From: Hysterangium stoloniferum | Taxonomy: Eukaryota; Basidiomycota; Agaricomycetes; Hysterangiales; Hysterangiaceae | Reading direction: 5' to 3' | Length of the DNA: 64,000 nucleotides | Assembly: GCA_015178975.1 (NCBI GenBank) | Contig: WHVD01000011.1 | Location: 992,001-1,056,000 of the forward strand | Part shown: positions 45,955 through 57,715 of the stretch, in pieces | How the letters are laid out: each line of letters opens with the position of its first letter | How positions within the stretch are numbered: the stretch's first letter is position 1 | Translations under genes and position numbers: made by a program | The notes under the pieces: generated by a model | The model's database searches: none | Seen by the model: only the letters and a program-made list of their open reading frames with translations | What the model was told of the DNA's origin: nothing

Positions 45955-48313
45955 ATGCTTTCCGATTCAGAATCAGATGATGATCTTCAGCTCACGATTA
46001 ATGAGCATTATGCAAAGGCGTATGCGTTTAGAAAGGAGAGGGAAGAGCTAAGCAAATGTTAACTATACTTTTTTCACCTTTTATCAGGTGCTAATCTTCT
46101 CTTCAGTAAAAGAGAAGTACGGTTCAGATGCTGAGGAGGAGGATGCTGAAGAAGATGACGAGGATTCTGAAGAAGCTGAAAGTGAGGACGAGGATGGAGA
46201 GGAGCTCACGCCAGCAGTAGATGCGGCGATCCTCAGAACTCTTGCCAAGATAAAAAAGAAAGATCCTGACATCTATGACAAGGACAAGAGTATATTTCAA
46301 CGTGAGTGATGTGCTGAGCCAAGACAGTATGATTTCATGATATTATTTAGAGGAACAAAAGAGACTTGGGGGTGCTACACTTCGCCCTAAACGCAAACAT
46401 AAAGATGCTGTTAGTGCTGGGTATGTTCTGAGCGTAGAATGTCCTGTTAACAGTCTGTAGGTCAAACCCCTCACAATCAAACAACATGCATTAGCGTCAA
46501 TGCTAGAAACTGGATCTCGAACACCGTCACCTGAACCAGAAATCGTGACCCATGAGCACGAGCAGAGCGCCCTTCGGGCTGAAACTATATCTGCCTTTCA
46601 TCACGCGGTAGAGAATGGTAGAAACGACGAAAATGAGGACGACCTCTTGGTCCTTCGTGAAAAAACAAAGGATCAAATTGATCGCGAGGAGGAGGAATAT
46701 CAGGAATTCCTTGCCAGAGAAGTTGGAGAGGATATCGAGGGTCTTATAGCTGTCGAAAACGATATGCCGGGAACGGCACTAAATGTTGTCGGAACAGACC
46801 AAAATGACTCAGTGTCGACAGGGAAAAGGGAGAGCAAAGGAAAGGCTAAGCAAGAAAGTGACCAAGAATTCCTTATGAAGTGTGTTTCTTGTTTTGACTG
46901 CTTATATTTATCTGCGGCTTTCTGACCTCGTCATAGCTATATCTTAAATCGTGGATGGATAGATTGGTCTGCTAATCGTGTTCCGACATATCGCCAAGTC
47001 ACCCAACGTACAATTGGTGATAGTCCAAGCGAAAAACTACCGCAAGCAGACGAGCTACCTCTCGAAGAATATGAAGAATTTGATGAGATCGCAGAACAGT
47101 TTGAAAGTTCCTACAACTTTCGTTTCGAAGAACCGTATGTGGTATTATACCCTCCTTTATGTACTACCTCATCTATGTGATCCAGAGATGCAGCCTTGAT
47201 TGCAGTACATCCGCGTAATCTAGAATCAACAGTTAGGAGACAGGATACCACTCGTAAGGAAGCTCGTGAGAGGCGAAAGCAACGGAAGGAGGAGGAAAAA
47301 ATAAAGAAACGGGAAGAAATTAAACGGCTGAAAGCTTTGAAAATGAAAGAGCTCCGACAGAAGCTTGAGGAGATAGGCCGAGAAGGCGGCATCGAGATTG
47401 ACCCTGACAGTATGTTTATTAGAACATACTTCATCTGTCAAGATTGTTGAAACCTCCTCCCGCGTAGCACTTGCTACCTTTGACTTGGATGGTGAATGGG
47501 ATCCTGACAAACACGACAAGCAAATGGCAGGCCTGTATGACGATGAAGAGGAGCAGCCAGTATGTGGCAATATCTAAATTACTTCACGTGATATTGACGG
47601 CCCGTAAGGATATGGAGAAACCCCATTGGGAAGATGACATCAATGTAGACGACATAATGTTTGTTCAGGATCCTCCGGAATCAAAAAAATCCAAGAAGAA
47701 AAAAAAGAAACGGGAGGAAGATGATACAATTCAGGATGGCGTTGATATGGACGAGATGGATGCTGATAAGCCTCTAGCAACGAACAACGCTGATGAGGAT
47801 TGGGACGGAACAGAAGAAATGCGGAAACGGAAAATCCAAGAATATATGGATGAAGTATACGGCATGGACTTTAATGACATGGTCAGTTTTCAGACTCTCC
47901 CACAATTACTTCGCTTATCACCGTCCTAGATTGGTGATATGCCAACCCGCTTTTCGTATACCCCTGTATCTGCCCAATCTTACTCGCTTACTCCTGCTGA
48001 AATCCTCCTTGCCACGGATGGCGAGTTGAACGAGTACATGGGCCTCAAAAAAATTGCGCCATATCGAAAAGATGGTCGATGGGATACCAAGCGCGTAGAT
48101 CGCCTCAAAGAGCTTAAGGCAAAGCTGAAAGTTCGTGGCTGGCATGGCGGGAATAGCGAAGATCATGATGAGAAGCAGCCGAAGAAACGAAAAGGCAAAA
48201 AGGAAAGGCAGAGAGCGAAGGGCGAGGACGTGAGTGAAGTAAAAGTTGAAATAAAGGCCCAGGACGAGGATTTCTCGTCGCTTCGGCCGGCCAAAAAAAG
48301 GCGTAAAGAGTGA
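45955..48313 (+). CDS. KRI1: ribosome biogenesis protein KRI1
   Basis: Nucleolar protein that binds Krr1 and is needed for 40S subunit assembly. The start MLSDSESDDDLQLTINEHYAK is joined to VKEKYGSD and a long Asp/Glu run. Conserved blocks follow: IKKKDPDIYDKDKSIF, LGGATLRPKRKHKDA, DREEEEYQEFLAREV, ILNRGWIDW, PRNLESTVRRQDTTRKEARERRKQR in pieces, KPHWEDDINVDDI, and the C-terminal domain RFSYTPVSAQSYSLTPAEIL, LNEYMGLKKIAPYRKD. The tail is Lys-rich, ending KKRRKE at TGA 48311-48313. Exons are separated by short introns. Clear assignment. Confidence 0.93.
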
Positions 48314-49038
48314 TCTGCCTCTCAGGACATATGTACGCTCGGTGTTATGTAAGGCGGTATCATTTGGTGACAAGTTTCGTGTGAACACTTAATGTCATAA
48401 ATTTCAAGGTGAGTGCTTGCGATAGACCAGTCGTGAGGGTCAAAGTGAGAAGCCGAAGAGATATCGAGGTTGGATAAGGTTCAAATGTTCTAACGAGCCA
48501 TAAATTTGGCTGTTGGTGATGGACCATCTACTCGGATCTGGGAGAATGAATTAAAATAGTAGTACAACTCCCAGGTTTCCATGTACGGGATTTATTGTCT
48601 TGTAAAATTATAAATGAGGATACACTTTATCTTGGGCAGCTAGCCGCAATCGATGTTACATATAGACGAGCTCTATTGCCACCGTTGATCAGTTGGAACG
48701 TTTATTATTGTTGCGGTCTCCTTAATACATAGCATGCTATAACTATTGAACATCCGAGATAGTGACCCCATCCAGAAACCTAATTTTTATTTCAATGATT
48801 TAGGGCTGCTCGAGTCGTGTTTATTAAAAGTAGTTCTATTTCTTTGATGTTATCAACTGTTCGTACTGCGGGCCGGCCAGCTGATACTGAGCCATCTCGG
48901 GAAAACAGGTTTGCATGAATAATTACCGACATCCACAGTATGTACATTATGAATATCCGCTTATTGTACTACTGCAACTCATAGATAGTTTCATCACATC
49001 ATCATAGCAAATGGAAAGAACGAACGAATCTGAAAGTC
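48314..49038. other. intergenic between convergent KRI1 and ceramidase
   Basis: 725 bp of AT-rich 3' flanking sequence. No repeat, RNA gene or open frame with family signal was seen. Confidence 0.6.
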
Positions 49039-52000
49039 TCACGACACTGTGAATGTAGCCGACGTCCCGGTGAAAGATGAGATAGAGCCGAAGATAGATT
49101 TCGAGTCGCCGAAGTACTGGATTCGATACGTGCCGGACGGCGTTCCAGGTTCTACGAGTCATCAGCAAATACCCACATGAGCTTAACGAAATCAAACACC
49201 ACCTATAGTCCAGTTCGCAGTGACCGTAGAAGTCGCCAGAATGGAGTTTATCCTCTTCCATTGGAAGGTAGTGGATGGGTGGGAATCAGACCGAACCACC
49301 TCCCACTGCTGATTGACAATTTGTTCAACACTAAGGTATGTTTCTTCTAACCGAAGATTATTCTGTGGATGTCATCCCGTTAGAAGTTCAAAAATAAAGA
49401 CTGCTAAAGTTGCTCTACCCACTCACTCTTGGATTGGCACCAACGAACTCGACACTGACAGTATCGCCTGCCGCATAGGACGTGGAAAAGACATTTGTGA
49501 GAACATCTCCGAAGCTTTTGCCAAATGGTGGCGCGTCAAAGATGACTGGCGTCTAAGACAGTTCATTTAGATACTCGTATAAAACTCTATGGGCAATGCC
49601 ATACCTGCATTGAAATAGCGTTCTTCGTTAAATCCGGTGGAGCGGTGGCTGAAACGGGAGCACCGGAAGTATTATCGGCAAGGAAACTTGTTAATTTGCT
49701 GTATATATCCATATATGCCTCAAGGGTAACTGATGGCGATTGTGAATTTAGTTATCACACCGGGGTCGAACCACTGACATTGTCCATATATTGTAGATCC
49801 GCCTTCATAACGTTGGATAGCATATTCCTCACGAGTGGTAATCTAATCCTGCATGAATTTCAACAGCAAAGCTCCTTTAGGTCTACAAGCTTACATAATG
49901 TGCATAGGTATTGGCTGGTCCAGCAATAACAACATAGGCGTCCTGCCCGAGTACTCCCTCCGCGATAAGTTTTGCACGCATGGCTTCTCTGAGATGGCAA
50001 AATTCGTTAGCTTTTTTGTAGAAAAGGGCAAATTATCGAAGCAACTACCTGATACGCCTCCCAGCCATGGTGGTAAACTCTCCGGGTATTACAAGTATGA
50101 CAAGCTGACCAACGCGCAGAATCTGGATATTAACCACACTAGGTTGCCAAGGGTAAGGGGTGTTGGCGTATCCCTAATTATAGTTGGTGAAGGGCGAAGG
50201 AGGGGAGTTTTATTGGAAAGCATACAGTATTTAGTAGAATGGGTTTTGGGAAATGACAAGCAACTTGTTCGGAGTTCGGGTAGGGCGTGATAGCACCCTT
50301 TACAATCTGCCAGAAAGGGTTTCTAACCGAGTATTAGGACAAAATTAGCAAGGTAGCCACAGGCTGAAAACGAATAACTACTGGGGTTGAGAAGAATTCT
50401 GTCCCTGGGTAAAATCAAAGGCACCTGGGCCATCTCTGTGAAGTACTCAGTCCGGGACTATTGTGATAGGCATTTTACACGTACGTAGTTCCGCCAGCAA
50501 ATGCGAATCCTAACCCAAACCGATTCTGTTAGCTGGATGGAGAATGAAGTAATCAGATTCATACCCATAGCTGCCGGACATGTAGTCACTTGTGTCCCGT
50601 TGGCTAATGTAAATGTATATTCCGCCCTAGAACAATAAACTCTTATGTTTTGAACGCTTAGTTATGAATATAACGAACATATTGATATACTGATGGACCG
50701 ATCTCACACTACCGCTGACGGGAACACGTTTCTTGTTCATCACCGCTTGTGCACCATCCGCCTGGGCTTTTCCAATCAGGAAATTGGACTCGAAATCGGA
50801 TATTCGGAATCCAGGACCGCGACCGTGACAATCCTGGCAAACAGGATAAGATGTATTGATCGATTGTAGGTGTTCACACCTACCTGCGCAGCACCGCCAC
50901 ATGTAGAAGTATTAAACGTGCATAGCAGACCATTCCATGGTTGGCCAGGGCTCTCACAAAAAGCACCAAGGCTTTATGAGTAAGGATGAGACAGTACCCA
51001 CGAGATCAATGACACTATTACTTACGTATTCGGACTGAGAAACTTAATTTGTTAGTAGGGTCGCTCTCATTCAAATTATTAGGGAATGATAGTTCCACCT
51101 CGTGTCTCCGACATTGGCTGTCTAGAGATATAAGAGCATAGATTGATAACTCATCAATTGCTTACATTGGGAAAAGCCTGCCACAAAGGTCGTCTTTCCG
51201 GGTAGTGAGCTAGGTTCGGCTGTTGATTCGGCAAGGAAAGCGGCCATCCCTTTATTATCACCGCTGATGAGGGTATTGTTCTGAAGAAAATCAAGAACAA
51301 CCAAATTACGAAAATGACCATATATACCTCGTAAAGACTGGTCCCATGAACAGCGAAGAAACTTAGGAAACCTCTCGTTTTTCCAGATGGATCATCAAAT
51401 TGCATAAGAGTCAAGTCCTTGTCCTGATCAAATTGGTAACGAGCCCTTTCTTCGGCAGGATTATTGAGATAGGCTGACGGGCTCCTGTTGATATTTGCAT
51501 CGAGAACTGTCTATAAAGTCGACTTCAATTGGTAGTATTACCATATCGAGTTCACACACCGTGTTTCCGATAGAAAGATTTCCGGGCGCAAGATTACTGT
51601 GTGCCTTCCTAACAGCATTAATGGAGCCTGGATTCTATCGTTGGTAAATGCTCCATTATAACAACAACATATTTACCAGTAACAATTGCTTGAAACGATT
51701 GCTAAACTTCGTTGTCAATAACGAGCAATCCGCCATGAACTCTGTTCCATCTTACATTAACAAAGCCCATGCTGGTTACCTGAGGAAGGATGTTCTCGAG
51801 GTATCCTCCAGCGCCAGAATGTTGGTGGGTACCGACAACAGCGACGTTGCTCTCGCTGTAAACACCGGGGAATTGCTGATCCAAGCCAGTCAGTATTCCT
51901 CTGCGAATTCCTGAATCACCCATAGCGGTGTCGATGTTTAGGAATAAAATCCTATTGGAGGAATTAGACGCTTCTGCGACAACAAAGGCTCGGGCACGTT

Positions 52001-52457
52001 GTCGCATATGTAGCCCAGTTGCAGTTTGCGAAAGGGCAGCATATCCCTTCCATACATATCAATGAATTGTTTCATATAACATTTTGTGGCATAAGTACCA
52101 TCATATTCGTTTCAACAACGGGCCTATAAAGTGAGTGGGTCATTCCACCGTTTTTTAAATAGGGAACTATAAAAGTAAACCAACCCGGTAATATCTCCAA
52201 TACCTGGAATATAAGCCTGAATTATGCATGCACAATAGAAAAAACTCAGCATATAACTCACCAAGACCCAACATATATCCTGATGTGGCTGCTGATTGTG
52301 TGCGGAGACCAGCATTCTGGAACGAGCTTACTGTCACCAGAAAAGCAGTCAGACAAAATAGCAAACGATCCAACACATAGCTCCCTGTCGCAGATAGCAG
52401 CTGACAAAAGTCGGCAGTAAAAGAGACAACATCGATCGTATCGACTAATACGGGCAT
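49039..52457 (-). CDS. neutral/alkaline ceramidase
   Basis: Hydrolyses ceramide to sphingosine and fatty acid at the cell surface or in the secretory path. A hydrophobic stretch (LDRLLFCLTAFLVTVSS) serves as signal or anchor. Then LGLGIGDITG, GLHMRQRARAF, NIDTAMGDSGIRRG, FPGVYSESNVAVVGTHQHSG with zinc-binding His, FLSFFAVHGTSLYE, NNTLISGDNKGMAAF, and across an intron GFSQ-SNVGDT, matching the active-site Ser region (GD-T/V-S) of the family. The C-terminal Ig-like domain ends GTYRIQYFGDSKS and SATFTVS at TGA 49039-49041. Many introns, making up over a third of the span. The start MPVLVDTID is the most upstream Met before the hydrophobic part. Confidence 0.92.
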
Positions 52458-52985
52458 TATTTAAGCGTGTAAATGGAGTGGTCGAGATGATAAAGTGATC
52501 AAGATAATCGTTTATATCTTGTCCATGTGGTGGATGCCAAAGAAAGGCGGCAGCCTGAATTGCCTGTTTTGAACCTCTAAAGTGGTTGCTTTATACTCCT
52601 TGCTCGACAACTCCGACCTCCTAAACCTCCTCGCTAGGAAGGCCATGCCTTGTGATTACAGTACAGACCTCCTGTGTGGGATGTTCTTTGACCCTGACTA
52701 GTAGGACAAGCTATAACATTGGAATAGGTTTCAAGAAGATCGTTGAGGTAGGTTTATTTTTATTATTTATTATTACAACTATTACATTCTTATCTATTAG
52801 GACATAGCCCTATATAACACCTTCAATACAACGTCTGATCTTCTAAAGTTAACTTGGTCTCGAAAAAATGTCCTCTGCATTGGCCTAATGCTCGAGCCAC
52901 GGAGTGCGTTCACTATATGGGTGTGTGGTAAGTTTTTAACTTTATGTGGCGAAATATAAATAAATCAGCGCCCTGTTCTTCTCTA
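52458..52985. other. intergenic, ceramidase upstream flank
   Basis: No gene seen. An AT-rich stretch with repeated TTATT at about 52750-52785 could be the A-tail or 3' UTR of the adjacent minus-strand LINE remnant, but no target-site duplication was identified. Confidence 0.45.
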
Positions 52986-53931
52986 TCAGTGGCCACTACT
53001 CTGTTTACAGCCAAACTCGTCCTCAAGACGCCGGGTGCTACGCCGGGTGCCATCAACGAATTTGAAAAGTTTTTCTATGGCTTTCTCGTCCGGCAGCAGC
53101 TTTGGTTGGTAGTGTGAATGATGACCTGGGCAGCTCTGAAACGCATTTCTTCTCTGAGATTGGCCGTCGCCGTGCACGCCATGCGAAATGCGAGGCTGTT
53201 TCTTCTGCTCGCCCGCATGCAGGACATGATGGTGATTCAGCTTTTCTGCTGTGATGAAGATATCGGTGCAGCGGGATGTGTCCCGTGCACAGCTGCATGC
53301 GCATACTGTCGTCTTCGATTGTGGCGCACCACCAGTTTCACTGGAGCTGTGAGCACAGAATGGACAGGTCGATCCTTGACATCTTCGCGGCCCTTGGGGA
53401 TTTAGCCAGCCCTGGCCTATTATCTTCTTTGGGCTGTGCCTTGTATGTGCGTTTGACTGCTGAGATGCTACTCCGCAGCTCTCGATATACATCTGTAGCA
53501 AATATCCCACGCGCGTTACTCTCCCTTCCTCTGCCTCTTTGGCGGCTCTGTTCTCCCTCTCGTTTCCCACTCACCATTGTGCCCGGAGACCACTGCAACA
53601 ACACCTCTGCTTGTGGCCATCCCCTCGCCAAATCTTTCGCTTCTTTATGTACTTCGTCGAGGAGATAATGGCTCGGGGTCGGTCTTATGTTCTGGGCCGC
53701 TTGATCGGCATCATGTCGCTCTATCCAGGTCTGGCAATTGTTCAAGAAGGTGGGCCGCCAATAGTACTTCTTTACGACATCTGCCTCGTATACCGTATGC
53801 TTAATGGAGTTGCCCGACTTCGCCGCTATTGTGTAGAGTGCTCTCCCCCTGCTCTGCATCGTCCCTGCAGCCCCTACCCTCACAATGCGAACCATCGGCG
53901 CACACCTTGTATCTCGTCGTATCTGCCTCAT
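52986..53931 (-). mobile_element. decayed non-LTR retrotransposon (LINE) 3' fragment
   Basis: Minus-strand frames show the end of a LINE ORF2. First an RNase H-like part: HTVYEADVV, PSHYLLDEVHKEAKDL and LLQWSPG (53338-53931). After a stop and frame change comes the C-terminal zinc-knuckle region TGHIPLHRYLHHSRK, SPSCPACGRAEETASHF (53053-53304), then KLFKFVDGTRR in a further frame down to 52986. No endonuclease or reverse transcriptase domain was seen, so it is a 5'-truncated, inactive copy with at least two frameshifts. Layout fits fungal Tad-like or related LINEs. Confidence 0.75.
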
Positions 53932-54283
53932 CTTGTGCCACCACTTCGTCTTCTTCTCTCACTATCTCTGTCGGAAGTAACCCCCAACACCACTTGTTGG
54001 CACAAAATGAGAGGTTTATTTTCATTTATATCGTGCCCCACTTGTTACTATGGTAAAAAACTATGCTACATAGACAACTTACGGCCAATATAGGATATTC
54101 ATGATTAATTTGCACCCGGATGTGAAAAGTACTAGTTGGACCAGATCGAATGTCGGGAATTGTGTGATGAATTTGTGCTGAGGAAAGGAATGAGTGTGAG
54201 AATGGGAGGAAAACGAGCGAGTAACGTTGGTGACAGAAAAAAAAAGGAGAAAAAAGAGCTACGAAACACTTATCCAGAAAAAT
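53932..54283. other. intergenic, 352 bp, LINE 5' border
   Basis: Between the LINE remnant and the 3' end of the disordered-protein gene. The first ~100 bp may still be LINE-derived; the rest is AT-rich 3' flank. Confidence 0.45.
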
Positions 54284-57019
54284 TTAATGTAGAAAAACCA
54301 TCTCACTAATACGCCGACTCTCAGGATCTACAATATCCTTCGCCTGCAGTAGCATGCTTCCCTGTGTATGCATACGCTGGGAACCCGGAGACCGCGCCAA
54401 AGTTGTCGAGGTAAATGGCGGAGTTGGCGATTTGGGGGCTGACTGATGACTGGACGCCAAGGAAGATGGCGCTGATACACGAGGCAGGTGTAGCGGAGAA
54501 GGTATGGAAGATGTCTGATATCGATGACTAGTCAGTACATGTTCCGATAACAAGGCAATGGGGGAACTACGGGCGAAAATATAAACTCACATCTTTCCTT
54601 TCCCTTCTTCCAAACAGACTGCGCTTCTTCTTCGGTTTTCCCCCAATATTTTCAACCGTGTCCCGCTCTTTCTCCTGTACTTGGCGTACCCTTTCTTCCG
54701 CTTCTAGGGCCATCCTTTCCACCTCAGGCATCACATTGTCGTCGTCATCATCTTGTCGAGCCAGCTCCTCTTTCCAAACGTCCAATGGCGTATGATCACT
54801 TGTAGATTCCACTGACATCTCAGTCGGGCTTGCCAGCCATCGATTCACCCTATCACAACTCTCGTCCCCAGACGATGACGCGTCCGATTCGGTGTGAACG
54901 ACGTGAACGGAGCTGCCATCAGTGTCGGTAATAATATTACTAGGTCTCAGGGATGCGTTAGGTAGAGTGAAGCCGCCTGAACTCCCATCACCAGATCCAG
55001 CGAAACCGAACTGTGATCGTATTGGGGGGCGTCCCTCTAGAGTAGTAGCATTTGGAGATGACAGTGGTGTTGGTGCTGACGCTAGATCTGAAGTTGGTTT
55101 GACTGCAGAATGGACAGTATTCACGGTAGAAAGGGGACTAGTAGGCGAATCGGCCCTACAATGCCCCTGTTTTTGCTCTGTACCAAGCACAAGTAAATGG
55201 TTCTCGATCCGCTCTTGTGGAAGAGCTTGCGTGACCGTGCAAGAGGTTGTGGATGAGATCGCAGCCTGAACGGAAGCTGCCCGCATCTGCATCTGCAGGT
55301 CGAATCCAGCCAGAGTATGGGAGTCTGCCCTCGCATGCGAATTCGCTCGTGATCGTCCCCCTTCCCTGTCCAACTCCCGCTCACCAAGCGTAGCGGCTCT
55401 GTCTCGTATCTTGGGAAGCCCTTTTTCAAAAGCCACTGGTTCTTCCCGGCTCGCCACTAGAGGCTCTGGACGCCCTCTTATTACATCCAATCCCTTTTCA
55501 ACAGCGTCCCCGCCTCTGGCAGATTCAGCCTTCCTCTGTGGGATGCATAATTTTCCAGGGGGTGGGAGAGCTGTGTCGACGGAAGACGTTTTTCTCGGCG
55601 TAGTAGCCGCCGAGTTAGTCGGTGTGGAGAAGGAGGTAGGTGGAGATGTGAAGGATCGTGAAGTGAAGCTATTGGCTCGGGGGCTTGGTATGCATCCAGG
55701 CGGAGACATAGGTGGTAGTGGGAAAGACAGAGGTAACGGTGCACGTGTATCTGGGCTGGGAGGGAGCCTGGGACTTGGATGATGTAGTGCCGAGGTTGGG
55801 GAGATAGATGTTACATCATGAATGACAAGTTGGGAAAGAGTAGATGGCCTACTAGGTGATTTTGGGCCATTCTCATCCCCTACAACGAGAACGGCGTCTT
55901 GTCCCGCTCCCACGCAAGGGACTTTGATAGCTGGAGGACGCGACTTACGGCTACGGGTCGAAATTGGCGTAAGCGGAAGGGTATCATAATCTGTTGGGGG
56001 AGCTCCCAAAGGATTGGCATCCCAGATATGCGACACAGTATTAGATATCGGCGTTGGCGGTAGAGCCTGTGTGGGCGGGGGATGAGGTGAAGGTGGACGT
56101 GATCGGAGTGATGGTGAAGGCAATGCCGATGACTGGGGGGAGGGAAGATGGTTTGACGGCCTTAAAGACGCAGAAGATGGGGATGGGGTGATCTGACGTG
56201 AACGTGGCGATTCTCGGATCACTCCATCGATTACCTCAGACTCATGCTGTCTTGTAGCATGAGGATGGTTTTCATTATAGACTGAGTCTTCTTTGTCTTT
56301 ATACTCATCCCGCAGACTGGTCCGGGAACGCGTTAGACGATCAGCCATGCGTCGGAAAAACGAACGCTTCTGCTTGAGGACATGCGGGGGAGTGAATCCC
56401 TGAGGAAGTGGAGTGTGAGTGTCATCTGTGATCTGCGCCTGTGCTTGCGTCGGAGAGGCAGGATTAGTATGGGTCAGACGCGTCGGTGTTCGCGGAGGGG
56501 TGCATGTATTCGAGCTGAGACAAGGTGAGTTGTGGGATAAACAGGACGGCGTCTGCGAAATGCTCACTTCGGGTTGATAGAAGCACTAACTCGCTTTTCA
56601 ATGCCACTTGCTCTGCGATGGACGCCTTTCAAACTGCCTGTAGCGGCTTTGACCTCGAGGGTCTTTCTTTTCTTTAGAGGCTTCGGGGGGGCACTAGTAG
56701 GTAATGGTGGGGGTTGTTCCAAAGATTTACCGTTTGATTTTATGCGTTGCAGCGAAAATCGGCTGAGAGACGTCGCAGAGAACGACATGCGTTGCGCTGT
56801 AGACTCGGTAGAGCGACGGGGGACGCTATTGTTGGAGGGGGTAACGATGTGAGTCCGTGTAGGCGACTGGGGAACTTTAGTTGGCCAAATCACGGTGTCG
56901 TTGATTTCCTGAGATTGTGGACGGGTGGGCCATTGGGGTTCCGAGGCTACGACACTGCTAGAACGAGGACGAGAGGCTGAACGTGGAGAGGGAGGGTTGT
57001 TGGCGGAATGAAGGGACAT
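54284..57019 (-). CDS. Ser/Pro-rich disordered protein, unknown function
   Basis: Three exons (56568-57019, 54591-56514, 54284-54514; introns of 53 and 76 nt) give 868 residues, frame consistent throughout. Almost the whole protein is low-complexity Ser, Pro, Thr and Arg with many SP/TP sites (PPSPRSASRPRSS, LPPTPIS, SSPNATT), suited to phosphorylation by proline-directed kinases. Two ordered-looking parts stand out: a basic segment SFFRRMADRLTRSRTSLR, possibly membrane- or partner-binding, and a C-terminal helix rich in Glu (EVERMALEAEERVRQVQEKE) followed by KKKRSLFGRRERK. No known domain recognised. A signalling or cytoskeletal scaffold is only a guess. Confidence 0.75.
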
Positions 57020-57715
57020 GTTGGGAGTGGAGAAGGAGATGAGTTTTTAGTGTGGTATGGGTACAGACATGGAATGGGGACTATGAGCTGGTGGTTATAG
57101 AGGAGGTGTTGACGGTATGGTAGCGAACGAACGGATCACATGTTCAGTTTCTTGAGGCTTGAGTCGACTTCTACATACATGGCATAGTTCCACATTAGAT
57201 TGTATCTGCAGTGATCTCTCATATAGTATCTTTTGTCCAACATGAATCGTCTTCTTAATTAGATCCTAAGAAAATTTGTCCGGACTATCACCGGACCTCA
57301 GCTTTTTGCCACACTCTTAGAACACTTAGCTTCCCTGGAATTCAACATGGCTAGAACTCCGCACGTTCTTGGTTCAGTTGTTGGCGCAAGATAATTAGTT
57401 GACTTTAGCGTCATATGACATGTCCTGTGCACCCCAGTATCGATCTTTAGAGCTGCTTTTCCAGTCCGAGCCCGTCGATCGATTGTTTACACTAATATGT
57501 ATATAAACAAGCGAAATGTTGAACCCTTGTAACGTCTCCCAGTAGCCATCATTTCTCAGTACTCTATGCCTCAGTGCTTCCTTCATTCAAACTTATTCTT
57601 AGAAAGTCTATCCGAAGTCGAATTGATGACTCGGATGCCCAAACGCCTCTTGTCATTTGACGTAAGTCTCGACCTCTCACTGCTCCTACCTCAGTCAGTA
57701 TCACCGAGAGACGAG
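57020..57715. other. shared upstream region of the disordered-protein gene and RIT1
   Basis: Nearly 700 bp between divergent starts. The right part (57566-57715) is open in the RIT1 frame and may be coding if the upstream ATG is used. No clear regulatory motif was recognised. Confidence 0.5.

Noticed and set aside
49853..50290. 145-codon plus-strand frame inside the ceramidase gene
   Set aside because: Covers introns and exons of the well-supported minus-strand gene and shows no family motif.
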